A DNA stretch of 64,000 nucleotides from Neonectria sp. B-13 (taxonomy: Eukaryota > Ascomycota > Sordariomycetes > Hypocreales > Nectriaceae), in assembly GCA_002682825.1 (NCBI GenBank), contig NOKP01000010.1, positions 372,001 to 436,000 of the forward strand, read 5' to 3'. The translations under genes were made by a program, and so were the position numbers. The notes under the pieces are model-generated. The model saw only the letters and a list, made by a program, of their open reading frames with translations. It did no database searches and was not told the DNA's origin. The number at the start of each line of letters is the position of its first letter. Position 1 is the first letter of the stretch. This document shows, piece after piece, positions 33,324 through 45,300 of this stretch.

Positions 33324-35249
33324 CTACTCGGCTAACATTCGAGGAGGTCGGACATTGTCGGGAAATGTGGCCTCCCAAGCAGACATAACCTGGAATATCT
33401 TTTTCTCTTCGCCTGCTGGTACAATTGCATGTAGTGAGAATCCTCGGCCGTTAAAATCAGCATATCCCAGGGGAAGATTGCCGACCGGATAACCAGCCGC
33501 AGCACCAACGCTGTTCAGTCGCGAATCACTAGGCGCTAGAATTACGTCTACGCCATAGTCTTCGAGAACGCGCTGCACAGCGGCCCTAGCCGCTTTTCGG
33601 AGAGCACTCGCATTGCGCTCATACTCCTCTTCCGTCATGGTGCAGTCTCGGATAGCTTCAAGGAGCTTCTGGTTGTCGTTTCCTATTGGATATTGATTAG
33701 CAAGTGTCTGAAAGGCTTTGGCTTGGAGTGCTACGAACGAGCAGTGAATTCCAGGTCCGCATTTGCTTTGTTCCATTCGATCAAGTCCTCTATTGTATGT
33801 GGTATTCCATCCCACAGTGCCAAAAAGTCGGGCCAGAGAACCTTCATCTGATATGCTAAGCAGGTCTCAGTAATTCATTTCTCAAAGAAGCTTTAATCCA
33901 TTTATGCAGATTCTGCGACTTACTGAAAAGATCTCCCATGTCATCAAGGTCAGGCATTGAGCTAACTATCTCGTCCCAGGTAGCCAAAGGCACAGATGTA
34001 GCCACCTTGGCCCCAAGATCCCGAATCCTCTCCCCAGCAGCGTGCAGGGCAGAGTCAGTCTGGTCTAGAAAGCCTTCGACATGTTCAACTACATCTGAAG
34101 GGGTTCTCCACAAGGTAGGATCGACAACACCGACTTTTAATCCGTCCCAGGAGTTGGGCAGGGGCAGGTAATGGCTGGGCTCGTGAAGCTGTATAACCGC
34201 GGAGAGTGTAGCTATATCAGCTGTTGTCTTTCCGTAAGGCCCTTGACAGTCGAACCCCGTGGCACCGGGTTGAAATCCGGTTTGATCAACACTCCCTGGA
34301 GTGAGCTTAATAGCGTACAGTCCGGCCCTTGCAGCTGGCCAGGTGATGGAGCCTTCGAGCTCGGTACCTAGAGAAACCGGTGAGAACCCTGCTGCGACCG
34401 CAGTAGCGCTTCCTGATGATGACCCAGCAGGTCCCTGTCCCTTGGTAAGTATACCTTAGTTCAGCGTGACCATGGAGGTGACATACCCAACTCGTGAGAA
34501 AAGGAGCATCTGGTGGGATGTCGCCTTCTACATGCGGATTTTTGGTCTGAACTCGTCAATAATCTTGTGGATCATCAATTGACAATTAGATTACCTGGCC
34601 CCCGACAGCCGACCATCCAGCCATCAGGCGGTCCCCTTTGGCATTCCCAAGCTCCTGTGTTCCAGTAAGCATTGCACCTAACGATAATACAAATACCCAA
34701 GTATTAAAACCGAACTTACACTTAGGTTTGCTTTGGCAATGATGATCAATCCGGCGTCATTCAATGTGCCAATCAAGTTTGCATCGACCTTTGGAGTTCC
34801 TTGCTTGAATGCGTAAGATCCACATGTGCTTGGCATGTCCACGGTGGTGCAGATGTCCTGGGCACGTTTAGTTTCTGCAATTGCCACCTCGCCAACATCG
34901 ATCGAGGCCGGTGCTACTAGTTGGAGTAGTGGGTTGTTACCTTGAGGATGATGGGCACTCCGTGAAGGGGTCCTCGAACCTCGCCCTGCGCTCGCTCGTC
35001 ATCCAGCTGTTGAGCACGCCGTAAAATATTCGTACGTTCGGGCGTTGTCAAGATAGCATTGAGCTTCAGACCATTGTGGTTATGTTTGGCGACCTGGTCA
35101 AGGCAGAGCTCAACGATGCGCGTGCTCGTGATGGCACCCTCGGTCAAAAGCTTCTGTAGCTCCGTCGCGGTTAATGTGAGTAAGTTCACTGGAACCTGGT
35201 TAGCCCCTCACTCCTTTAGACTCTGTTCATCCTAACCTTTGTCAGTCAT
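33324..35249 (-). CDS. Amidase, amidase-signature family
   Basis: Model: complement(join(33324..33682, 33739..33855, 33924..34440, 34487..34546, 34595..34654, 34720..34857, 34941..35188, 35237..35249)); seven introns; 503 residues. It should hydrolyse a small amide or related C-N bond. Exon 1 codes only MTDK plus one base. The amidase-signature triad is recognisable: Lys87 in GVPIILKD, the cis-Ser in GPAGSSSGSA (about 180-182), nucleophile Ser204 in EGSITWPAARAGLYAIK. Downstream sections KVGVVDPTLW and VILAPSDSRLNSVGAAAGYP fit the C-terminal half. The nucleophile loop differs from the usual DTGGS (here ELEGS). A stop after LEFTAR looks like a frameshift but is explained by a 56-nt intron (33683-33738, branch TGCTAATC). 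An alternative in-frame acceptor at 34435 exists. Confidence 0.85.
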
Positions 35250-35793
35250 GGCTTCGACTTGTAAAACAGAACCCGTTGAGGTTGCTGCTGGAAATGTCGA
35301 ACGCGTTGTGAGGGGGGCGGAATGGAGTCGTTGACAAAGGGGGCAGACTGGAGAGCTCCCAGTCGGCTATAGCAAAAGCAGATCAATCCGACAGACGTGA
35401 TTAGTGACGCCATTTGGCGTACAGTGGCTGCATACCCCGCCCAGGAAGTATTACACGTTCAACCATCCCACTCTCAACTACAGCCTCAGGGACTAAAAGG
35501 GTTCTTCTGTGCGCTTCGACACAGGTCCAAGCATTCATACCGACGAATTGACACAATATATGGGCGGTGATTGTAGCAAGTACATGCATATACCCCTGCA
35601 TGATGTTTGTACTAATAGCTGCAGGTAACTAACAAATAGGAGTAGCTTGTCATTTTTCCAATGTTGTGAATTCTATCACCGCCGCCTCTGTGCGGAGATA
35701 TAATTATGCAACAACTTCGACTTCCTGCCCCTGTCCCAACCCCAAGACCGCTGAACTAGAGCACTCCAGATTCTGGAATCCTCCACAGCCAAG
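35250..35793. promoter_or_regulatory. Divergent intergenic region, amidase / small membrane protein
   Basis: 544 bp between the minus-strand amidase start and the plus-strand small gene. No gene seen. TATA-like GATATAATTATG lies near 35696. Confidence 0.35.
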
Positions 35794-36149
35794 ATGTCAG
35801 CTCTTACACCTGGTACGTCATATTGTTTCTAGTCATCTTTCAATGCTTTGGCCGGACTAAGTTTGGAAGTTACTCATGATACACCAGGCAACATTTCTCA
35901 ATACTTCAGTGACAACCATTCTGACTAAGAGTAGTGTTTGCAGACTTGGATATCCTGAATAACATCTATATGCTCGATTTGGACTTTCCATACTTTGCTG
36001 ATCGCCTGACACTGCAGTCTTTCGTGGAGAACCAGTTGCCCCAGGACTGGACAGCCCTATGGAGAGATAGAAGAGATCCTGCAAAGGTTTGGATAGTGTG
36101 GGCGGTTATGTTGTTTGGAGTGCCCTTACTCACTCTGGCCATTATCTAG
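35794..36149 (+). CDS. Small single-pass membrane protein, 74 residues
   Basis: Model: join(35794..35812, 35944..36149); 131-nt intron with a good branch site (TGACTAAG) 18 nt before TTGCAG; 74 residues. Exon 1 codes MSALTP plus one base. Exon 2 gives a leucine-rich segment (LTLQSFVENQLPQDW), the motif ALWRDRRDPAKVW, and a C-terminal transmembrane helix (WAVMLFGVPLLTLAII). The W-x-D-R-R-(D/N)-P segment followed by one helix is a pattern I recall from many short uncharacterised fungal proteins. The frame stops right after the helix; downstream DNA in another frame reads GVLATAVRLSM, which could be a lost extension. Function unknown. Confidence 0.6.
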
Positions 36150-38743
36150 ACAGTTCTCACGGGGTTTTAGCTACGGCCGTTAGATTAAGCATGTGTCTTT
36201 CCATTCAGGTCAGCAAAATAATAGGCCAGCGGTTTAAATACCACCAGTTAGATACAACATGGGGAAACAGGCTGTCGTGTCGCAGACTTGGAATGTTTGA
36301 GTCACTTCGTGTTCATCAGCGATGAGCAAGTCTGGGGCGCGAAAAGCTGGTATTGGATGAAAAGCAATTGGCCTAGGCAATTTGCAGGATATTCGTTGAC
36401 CATAATAGCAATACCTAAAGTATTGACTAATCGGATTTTGAAGGCGACGGTGGGGTACTAGCCCGCCCGAGTGTGGGTGTGGTGACTTCACTGCACTGGA
36501 AGAAAGGGAAGCAGAGCAAGATAACTGTGAAACAATGTGGTACAGGCAGGTGAGTACAACAGGCAGGGCCTGTGATAGTGATGGCTGCGCCGCGATAGCT
36601 AGGGTGTGAGTGTCTCTCATCGATGATGGAAGAGGGAAACTAGCTACATGGTGGCTGTGAGAGGCATAGGGCTCCTGTGGTGAGATGAAAAGAAAGTGCG
36701 ATGCTATGAAACCCAGTCTTCAGGTAAGTTTGGTCCAGATCCAACCATTATTTTGAAGGTCTGCATCGCGACGATACGTATCGCTGTTGTTGAGGATGCT
36801 GGTTGAGTCGTTTACGGCGACCCAACATTTATGATGATATCTCCAGGGCCGTGAGGTCTGCACCAGTCGCGAGCCACTCGTTCTATTTATTCAGTACTTC
36901 GTAAGCTGAGTTTCATCAATCTCAACCCTTATCCGTTTTTTCTTTAGTGTTGGACGCGACTTTTAGGACTGGGTAGTCGAGCTACCCCGCTACATGGTTT
37001 ACTGGTGTCTAGATCTCAAGCCCTAGAAGGAAGTGCAGGGCTCTACAGATCTCCGAGGTGTCGGTCGATCGACCCTTTCTTTCATCACCCTGTATACAAA
37101 GAGGGGAAAAGTAACGGCACCGGTCTCGGAGGGCTGACACTGAAAGCGCTAGATCTTCTTCGGGGAATGCGCCTCCGTCATACATGAACCACCTACGATG
37201 GCACTCACCTCGGCTGACGCAACGTGGCGCCGAAGATGCACCCCAAACCAAGGCAGGGACTCAGTGAAGGTTTGCCCAGCACGGCACGGCTCGATGCCGG
37301 CTGCTGACAATACTACGCACACTGGAGCCTGTTGGGGAAGTTGAGAAGCCACCAAGTTTGGCAGAAATAAGCTCGAATATTTTGCCGCATAGTCGCAGCG
37401 ATGAGGGGTAAGTAAGTTGACGACAGGTGCCAAATGGAGGCATGTGGTGGGTGGAGATGTCGATAGACGCGGCTGCGCTATCTTCGGCAAGCCCAGACCC
37501 CTGGCCTGGCTTCGAGCTGGATGTTCAGGCGCGGGGTAAAGCAGTTGAAGAGCCTAAGCCTTGGTCCCTAGTCGGAATGCATGTGTGAGTGTGTCTGTTT
37601 TGTCATACCTATTGGCGATGGAGAGTTGGGATGTGCGGTGGGGGTTGAGTTGTTTTGGGCTGTCGGATCGGAGGGAGACGAGAGGGGACGAGAGAGGAGA
37701 GAGGAGAGAGGAGAGGAGAGGGGAGAGAAGACCGAACTCGCAGCCTGCCCGCCCTGTCAACAATGGAAAGGCACACCGGTCGCTGTAGAAGGCGGAACCG
37801 TGGCTACGGGGGCCGGATTTAGGCACCTATCAAAAAGGCCCGAGACGAGTGACGAGGGTGAGACAACACGGGAGTGAGGCGGAAACAGATCAGAGGCGGG
37901 AGAGACGGGCCTGGAATAGTCCCCAAAGCCCGCGTGGCATGTACCCGTCAAGTCGAGCAGGCCGAGCCACAGACATTTCGGACCGGCTTTTCGCCGGGCT
38001 CCATCAACAATCAGACATGGCAATTCAGAGGCCCATTATAAGGCCGAAGAATCACTACACGTCGACGGGCACTAGACGGGCACTATCACCGCATCACCTC
38101 ACTCTGCAGGAGATTTTGGTAAGCAGATGAGGAATTCTCGCTTGGGCCTTAAGGGGTCGCGTTGTGCGCTGACCTACGCGCCATGTGAGGTCATGGTGCC
38201 GCCGTTCCCGACTGAGCTGGACCGGGCCCGCGACCAGGGCATTGCCCGATACGTCGAATCGTGGGGGTCTGCCGCCCTGTCAATTGCCCACCTTGCTATC
38301 ATGGGCGACGCTATTGGGTCCTCTCCGTCCTAGCGAGGCCCGAGGGGCTATAGGGGGCATGGTAGCATGGCGTGCCTCACATGAAAGCGTCTTGTCAACA
38401 ATGTGTGTTGGACGTTGGAGTCACTCAGGTCTGAGGCCAAGGCGATACGGAGTCGATACGGAGCGGCCTCGTCGGAGCAACATCCATGCATATATATTCT
38501 CTTCTGCCCGTTTGCTCCCCTCTGGACCTTGGCCATTTCTCTCCATCTTGAACAGCCAAACACTTTCAGTACCAAACATATCTACTGTACACCGACCGAC
38601 CTGCCCAACATACACTAGCCTCATCTCAACATAGCCGACCCGAGATTCATTCACATCTCCCACAAGCCCTACACATCTCATCCAGATCTTCAGCTTCTGC
38701 CCTTCCAGATTCTCAGCTTCAGGCTCTTTTCCGGCTCAACAAG
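36150..38743. other. Intergenic, 2.6 kb
   Basis: No supportable gene. It contains a purine-rich GA tract (37669-37730) and, towards the right, a TATATATT box near 38490 followed by a long CT-rich leader into the gene at 38744. Confidence 0.5.
37669..37730 (+). repeat. GA-rich purine tract
   Basis: An almost pure purine run made of GAGAG/GAGGAGAG units, interrupted by two ACG steps. It is a microsatellite-like homopurine/homopyrimidine tract that could form unusual DNA structure; no gene overlaps it. Confidence 0.8.
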
Positions 38744-39436
38744 ATGCACGCCACCCATATTCCGCCCACGCAGCCAAAGCGCGCTGCCTTCATCGACTCC
38801 ATCGCCCGTCTCTCCGACCCCCTCTCATCCATGTCATCCATCTTCTCCCTCGTCTCACTCTTGACTCTGGCCTACCAAGTCCGAACTCCGCTGCCCTCTG
38901 TCCAGGAGCGCCTCGTCACCCTGATGCACACCATGTCACCAGCTTCAAGACCACTGGACCAACAGACGGCGCCGAGCACACCAAAGCGCTATTCCCGCGA
39001 GGAGGTCCTCAACTCCTTTATTCACTTCCTGAGCCCGGTCCTCAACGGCATGGCTGGCATGCTAGAATTACTTTCCGCCACCAACGCCTTCTCGCGACCC
39101 GAGGATTTTCGCCAGTTCTGGAACCTCGAGGGCTGCAATCTCATCAGAGAGTTCATCGAGAGCGGTGGGCCTCCCCGCGGCCTGGAGGGCTACGATGTGC
39201 CGTTCCTCGAGGCCCTTGTTCAGGACCCGACCTTTCGCATCGCCCTGGGCAAGAACAACGGCGTCTTGCTGCTGGTGCCCGGAGACGCTCAAGTCGGCGA
39301 TGATGTCTGGTGGGACGATGAGGAACAGCGCCTCGCCGTGTCGCGACACGGAGAAGACAAGTTGTCCGGCACCGGGGAATCTTATCTAGATGAGGGTGCA
39401 CGGAGAGCCAACTTCGCAGTGCAATCTGCGACCTAG
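38744..39436 (+). CDS. Hypothetical protein, 230 residues
   Basis: An intronless frame with strong coding bias after a CT-rich leader. No family recognised. The N-terminus is polar, then a hydrophobic stretch (SSIFSLVSLLTLAYQV) that could be a buried helix or signal anchor. After a Pro/Thr-rich linker comes a helical region (YSREEVLNSFIHFLSPVLNG, MLELLSATNAFSRPEDFRQF) and a C-terminal acidic part with QVGDDVWWDDEEQRLAVS. It lies between a long gap and the FHA gene, with no obvious functional partner. Confidence 0.65.
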   Translation: MHATHIPPTQPKRAAFIDSIARLSDPLSSMSSIFSLVSLLTLAYQVRTPLPSVQERLVTLMHTMSPASRPLDQQTAPSTPKRYSREEVLNSFIHFLSPVLNGMAGMLELLSATNAFSRPEDFRQFWNLEGCNLIREFIESGGPPRGLEGYDVPFLEALVQDPTFRIALGKNNGVLLLVPGDAQVGDDVWWDDEEQRLAVSRHGEDKLSGTGESYLDEGARRANFAVQSAT

Positions 39437-39881
39437 AATGGGCATAGACTGGATGGAATGAGACATGACTTTACGAATTTAGAACCAATGCAGATTTTCC
39501 ATCGTCGCATGGATGGGATAAAGCACTGGGTGCAAGAGAAGGACAAACTGGGGGACTAGACGGATATCCTTTCTGAGCGACAGCCTTGTAATGATTGCTA
39601 TCTGGCTTAATTTAGATTATCTTTGAATACCTAACTTATGTACGTTACTTAAACACATTACTTCACATGTTCTTTTTTTGACCATGTCGCTCATGCAAAT
39701 GCGGATTGGATGCATGCACATGCAGTGTGGACGGGTGGATGAATCCATGCACACACAGTGCTTAGTAGCCTTTCTCCCAGACGGTGCTCGATCCACTTTT
39801 CTTTTCAAGCTTCAAGCTTCTTAACCTCCGAGTCTCAATCCACCGCTTGCACCCGGGTGATTGACCTGATCAGCCGATACA
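39437..39881. other. Intergenic, no gene seen
   Basis: A 445-bp AT-rich spacer that presumably holds one terminator and the FHA-gene promoter. Confidence 0.5.
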
Positions 39882-40847
39882 ATGCCCTCTGACGAAGAAC
39901 ACGACAGCCGAGCCCACCGGAGCCGGCCCAACGACGAGCGTCGCGAGGAGACGGAGGACCGCGACAGGCGATCCAAACACCCAGACCGCGACTCCCAACG
40001 CCACGAGCGCCGCCGCTCACGCGATCGACGTGACCAACACAAGCGACGTCGTTCCCGAACCCCCGAAACTTCGCGAAAGAGGTCTGGAAGTCGAGATAAA
40101 ACCAGCCGTCAAGACCGCGACCGCGACCGAGACAGGGATGGAGACCGAGATGGAGACCACCGGCGCCGACGGTCACGCGAAGGAAGAGAGCCACGTCGCC
40201 GCCGACACGACGACGACGGCGGAGACAAGGACAAGGACAGGAACAAAGACAAAGACGACAAGCAGCTCGTCAAGCGCAGCCCCATGAAACGTAGCGGCCC
40301 TCTGCCATCTCAGCAGGACACGTTCGCCGTGACGACTGGCGAGGAGCCCGAGAAACCCAAGGAGAAACCCAATTTTGGAACCTCGGGAGTTCTGGCGGCG
40401 GCGTCCAACTCGGTGGCACAAATGGATGGATCGACAATCACGCTCAAGTACCACGAGCCTGCCGAGGCCCGGAAACCATCGCCTCGCGACCAGTGGAAGC
40501 TTTTCGTGTTCAAAGGGGGAGACGTTGCCGACACTGTCGACCTCAGCGCCAGGAGCTGCTGGTTGGTCGGCCGGGAAGCGACCGTGGTGGACTTGCCCGC
40601 GGAGCACCCAAGCATCAGCAAGCAACACGCCGTCATCCAGTTCCGGTACACGGAGAAGAGGAACGAGTTTGGCGACAAGATTGGCAAGGTCAAACCTTAC
40701 CTCATCGACCTCGAGAGCGCCAACGGCACCGTCTTGAACGACGACAAGATCCCCGACAGCAGATACCTAGAGCTCAGAGATAAGGATATGATTCAATTCG
40801 GACATAGCACGAGGGAGTACGTTGTAATGCTCGCGCCTCGGAATTGA
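39882..40847 (+). CDS. FHA-domain protein, SNIP1/Pml1-like
   Basis: An intronless gene of 321 residues. Residues 1-130 are a charged Arg/Asp/Ser low-complexity arm (RDRDRDRDGDRDGD, RRRRSREG), typical of splicing-associated proteins. Residues about 200-320 are an FHA phosphothreonine-binding domain: CWLVGREATVVDLPAEHPSIS, KQHAVIQFR, YLIDLESANGTVLNDDKIP, FGHSTREYVVM. The Gly-Arg, Ser-x-x-His and Asn-Gly residues that define FHA function are present. The arrangement of a basic arm plus C-terminal FHA matches human SNIP1 and yeast Pml1, a subunit of the RES pre-mRNA retention and splicing complex. A nuclear, housekeeping role is expected from the family. Confidence 0.92.
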   Translation: MPSDEEHDSRAHRSRPNDERREETEDRDRRSKHPDRDSQRHERRRSRDRRDQHKRRRSRTPETSRKRSGSRDKTSRQDRDRDRDRDGDRDGDHRRRRSREGREPRRRRHDDDGGDKDKDRNKDKDDKQLVKRSPMKRSGPLPSQQDTFAVTTGEEPEKPKEKPNFGTSGVLAAASNSVAQMDGSTITLKYHEPAEARKPSPRDQWKLFVFKGGDVADTVDLSARSCWLVGREATVVDLPAEHPSISKQHAVIQFRYTEKRNEFGDKIGKVKPYLIDLESANGTVLNDDKIPDSRYLELRDKDMIQFGHSTREYVVMLAPRN

Positions 40848-42359
40848 GCGCAGTCTCTTCCTCAGACCCAGGCGCTGCTGGCCAAACTGTCGCTTCATCC
40901 GGATAGTTTCAATCGTAAAGTGAACCTCGACTTCGCTTCTCAGCGGTTTCGAGCGGGTGGAGATTGGTTACACTTCGATGTCAGACTGTGCTTCGCGAAG
41001 CCACCAGCCCCGGCGCTGAAGTTTCCCGTCCTGACCGGGTTGAACGAAAGGCGGTCTGAAAGTTTGGATTCAAGTGTGACAACGACTGGTTCTCGGGGCA
41101 CGAGGCATTCTGTCAAGACCACAATAACCCTATCACATGGTGTCACGGCCGTCGTCGTGAATGACTGAGCACGCCTTGTTCAACTCTACGATACGAAGTC
41201 GAGAATCCGACAACAGCAGAGGTGCGAAATACACCATTGTGGCTCTTGCGCAGCGTGGCTTCTATCAAGCCCAGGGCGACGCTTCGGTGGCGAACGAGGC
41301 AAAGGTAGCATCGGTGACCCAGACTGAGTCATTTCAGCTCGAGCCGAACAACAAATGCAGAAGACAGGGCGAACTGGGCAGGAACAATATTGGAAAAATG
41401 GACACTTTATGACTGATTGGAAAACGTCATGGGTGCGTTTCTGTCGGGCGACAGCAGGCGCTGCCTAGACTGGCAAAGCCTCGACGCGTGGCTTCAAGGA
41501 TAGAGTCCTGGAGAGCAGTCCTGGAGAGTAGTCCTGGGGAGGCATTCATCGCTGTCAGCAAGAAGCGATAACGTCGCTTCCATCGAACCTACTGTACGGT
41601 AGACTCGGATCTACGCGGTTCGAGTGCTTCCAACGTCTAATAGATATTCTTTTGGCTCAAACTCAGCAGTGTGTTACGTGGCACAAGGATTCCCCATATT
41701 CGCCCCAGGAGATCCTGAGACCCTGCATAATCACTCTCGCCTAGTTCCCAGGCGCGACATCCGGAACCCCACCGAACCATCCGCTGCGCATGCCGTTGCT
41801 GCAATAGACCTTCGGTTGCCCATTGTTGAGCCTCATCCGCCAAGCACCTTCGCCGTGATACGATTTCTCAGCAGCCTGCGCAGCGACGCGACAGGGAAGC
41901 GGGACAGCCGAGACTATTTCAGGCTTTCCGGGGCGGCTGTACGCCTTGTCGCTCTCCCACCCGGGCGAGAGCTGAGTGCTGAGCCACCGAGTGCGTCGAC
42001 CGGGATTGCTCCTTAGCATCCTCCTCACCACTCCCCTTCAAGGCGGTGCTCCACACTATCAGCCTCAGCTCCCTCGCGCCGCGCAGTACCCTGCCTCGTG
42101 ACGGCTTACCTGCAGCTCGGGAGCGTAATGTCGCTCGCGGCTTTGTCCCAGAATGTGACCACGCTTCCCTGTCGAATGAAACGTCAGGCAGCACCTTTTG
42201 TTTGCAGCCTTACGGGCAGGCGAAGCCCTTCCTTGCCACTTATAACCGGCCTGTCGCCAGCCATTCGTCGTCGCTCGTTTTCTGTTAAACTGCTCTGTAC
42301 CCTTCAATGACATCTTACTGGAATCCCCCCTCTGATGTCTGCGTTTACAACGATTCATC
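40848..42359. other. Intergenic and long leader of second NLR-like gene
   Basis: No gene supported. A 13-bp minisatellite lies at 41504-41539. The 393-nt plus-strand frame at 41624-42016 shows no domain. Two ATGs (42307, 42335) precede the proposed start and would be upstream ATGs in the leader. Confidence 0.5.
41504..41539 (+). repeat. 13-bp minisatellite, 2.8 copies
   Basis: AGTCCTGGAGAGC, AGTCCTGGAGAGT, then AGTCCTGGGG. It is intergenic, upstream of the second NLR-like gene. Confidence 0.85.
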
Positions 42360-45300
42360 ATGGTGAGTCTTCCGTCGCGTCGACACCCCCGGAACTCGAT
42401 CATTTGCTTACTCGGTCTAGGGCTCGGAAAATCGATCGATAGCGCGCTACGAGACGACGGCCGTGTACACGCACCCCGAGGCCAAGGTCGACATCGTCCT
42501 TGTCCACGGCCTCAACGGCTCCCCCGATAAAACATGGAAGGCCAAGAACGATGTGTTCTGGCCGCTCGACCTCCTGCCGGCCTCTCTGAAGGGCGTGCAA
42601 GCAAACATCATGGTATACGGCTACAACGCCGACGTGTACTCGAAGCGGAATGACCAGAGCGCTAGCGACAACTTCATTCAGCAACATGCACAAACCCTCA
42701 TCACAAATCTCACGCTCTACCGAAGAAGCGAAGGCACTTTCAAGAACCCCATCATATGGGTGTGCCACAGCTTGGGCGGAATTCTCGTCAAGAGAGCTTT
42801 GCTTTATTCCAACGACTTGCGGGCGGCGCATCACGAAGATCACCGGTCAATCTACGTCTCTACCTATGGGCTTATCTTCCTGGGTACCCCGCATACCGGG
42901 TCAGATGGCGCAACCTGGGGCCTCATGCTGCAGACTATGTCGGATGCGATAATTCCAAGGAAATTCTTCGAGTCGGAATCGGTCCTGTTAAAGACGCTGA
43001 AGAAAGACAACGAGACCCTCGCCAACATCAACAGCCACTTCTTGGACATTTACCAACGATTTCACATCCACATGGCTCACGAGAACCACAAGACCGATGT
43101 CAAGGGGACCAAGTACGTTTTACACTGATGCTTTATGTCGCTTCTATCCTCACTCGCTAACGCTCTTCTTCAGGGTGATCATCGTCGATGCCAATTCGGC
43201 CAGTCCCCAGTTACCTGGTGTAACGTACTACGGGATTGAGGCGACTCACACCGGCATGTGCAAGTTCGATGGACCAAGCGCACCAGGTTACCGGAATATC
43301 TCAACGGACATTCGGCAGTGGGTGATCGATGCTCCCGCTGTGGTTCAAGTACGCTGGGAAGTTGAAGAGGAGGAGAGGAGAGCCCGCATGAGAAATGAAA
43401 TCTCGGAAAGAATGTCACCATACGCGGGCCCAGTCGATCATCAATCGCACGGAAATGCCGACCAAGAGCCACTCACCTTCATCAAAGACCAGACAGCGTC
43501 ACAGCCAGTTCGCCTTGAAGCACCCGAGCCAATCCCGCAAGCTATTAACGAGCCGCTATTTATCCACCCCGAGCGCTTTCGGCCAAACTCCTACTTCCGC
43601 GGACGGGACCAAGAGCTGAACGACCTTCACCGTATGCTCATGGACAAAAACCGACGAGGCCAAGGCACATCGGCTGTTCTGATCTGGGCTGTCCCTGGAG
43701 GCGGGAAATCACACCTCGCGAGGGAGTACGCTTTTAGGCATCGACATGACTACCCCGGTGGAGTATTCTGGATCCGGGGCAAGGCTCAGGAGGACCTCGA
43801 GGACGGCTTCTTGAAGATGGCCAAGAGCGCAGCAATCCGAGAAGGCATCCGGGTCAAGGACGAGTGCGACCTACGGGACCCAAGCAGAGCCATCCCTTTG
43901 GTTCGGAAGTGGCTCAACCGCTCCGAAAACTGGCTCCTGATCCTAGATGGTGTTTTACGCGACACACCGGAGCTGTCAAAGTACATCCCTGACGCAAAGC
44001 ACACGAGCTTGATTCTGACATCGACGGACACCTCGATGGCTGGCAACCACAAGTTTGACAGCCCTCAGAAGATTGAACTGGGGCCACTCGATGAAGAAGA
44101 TGCTCAAATAATGTTGCTGGAAGAGATGGACAAGAAAAAGCCCTGGACCCAAGACGACCGAAGCCGCGCCCTCGAAGCCGTTCTGCTCATGGAATGCCTG
44201 CCACTTGCCGTCCATGCTGCAGCTCGGCAGTTGAGGGCAACACGGGAGCCGCTGTCCAAGTACATTCGCTCCTACAAAAACCGCCCACCCACTGGCGGTT
44301 TGGGCGCCTACAAGGGCGTCCGGGAGAAACTGCAGGAGCGTGGCGAGACTGCTGCGCTCAACTTGATGTATCTTCTGTCGTTCTTCAGCGGCCGGGTTCC
44401 GGTCGAGATGCTTGCGCTTGGTCTCAAAGCACTCGACAAGCGGACACCGGTCCGGACACACGACTCGATGGGAAAGCGCAGTCTCAACAAGACCTTTACA
44501 GTTCTCATCGCCTTCGCTCTTATCGAGCGCGATGAGATTGAGGATGCTCCGTCCGCAACTGCAACGAGCCCGGACTCGTCCCACTACAGCCCGACATCGA
44601 CTGAACTGCTGGACATGTTGAAGATCCACAGCATCGTGCAGACATTCTTCCGCGAGACGCTGAAGAAGGAAAAGAACCAGTACGAGTTCTGGCTTGAGAG
44701 AGCCGCCGCCGTGTTCTGCAAGTCGTTCGATGAAGGCGACTCTCGCGCCAGGGAAAACCCAGACATTGGCCTTCCGGACGACTACCGCCGATACGCAGCC
44801 CACTCCCGGAAAATCCTCGAGCATATTGGCCGCGTGGAAAAGCCGACGCCCGAGCTACGGGCTGCCGAACAGGCTCTCCAAAGCCGGCATGGGAATATTC
44901 AGGGGCAGGTTTCCACCATGGCAAGCACAGTGACGACAGCCGACGTGGAACGCCACGGAAAAGACCCGCACGTGTCAGTCTTTGAGAGAACAAACAGCTT
45001 GTCCATCCCTAGTTCCGTCACCACGACGGACAGCCAGAATGACGAAACGGGAGCTCTTGGACCACAACTTGTGTGGGATCAGCAATCTAGCTTGCCTCTA
45101 CCGGCGAATCCCCACCACTACCATGTGCCGTATCCCCAAGATGACTCAATTCCAGCACCGACGTTTCTCCATTACGAACGGGCCGGTGATTGGAATCCCG
45201 CCTCGCCTCAACATGAACCTCAGGGCGTGCCGGAGGCCCACCGCACCGTGCGGAGGCAGGCCGCGAAGAGGTACTACGACCGCGCCGGGGCATGGCGTGA

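Noticed and set aside
33739..33815. Amidase as a frameshifted pseudogene
   Set aside because: A 56-nt intron with a clear branch site restores the frame, and the full 503-residue model is continuous.
39882..40260. Arg/Asp-rich repeat region as a microsatellite
   Set aside because: It is the N-terminal arm of the FHA protein in an uninterrupted frame, typical of splicing-factor charge repeats.
41624..42016. 130-codon open frame upstream of the second NLR-like gene
   Set aside because: The reverse strand is equally open, composition is typical of GC-rich leader DNA, and no domain is seen.
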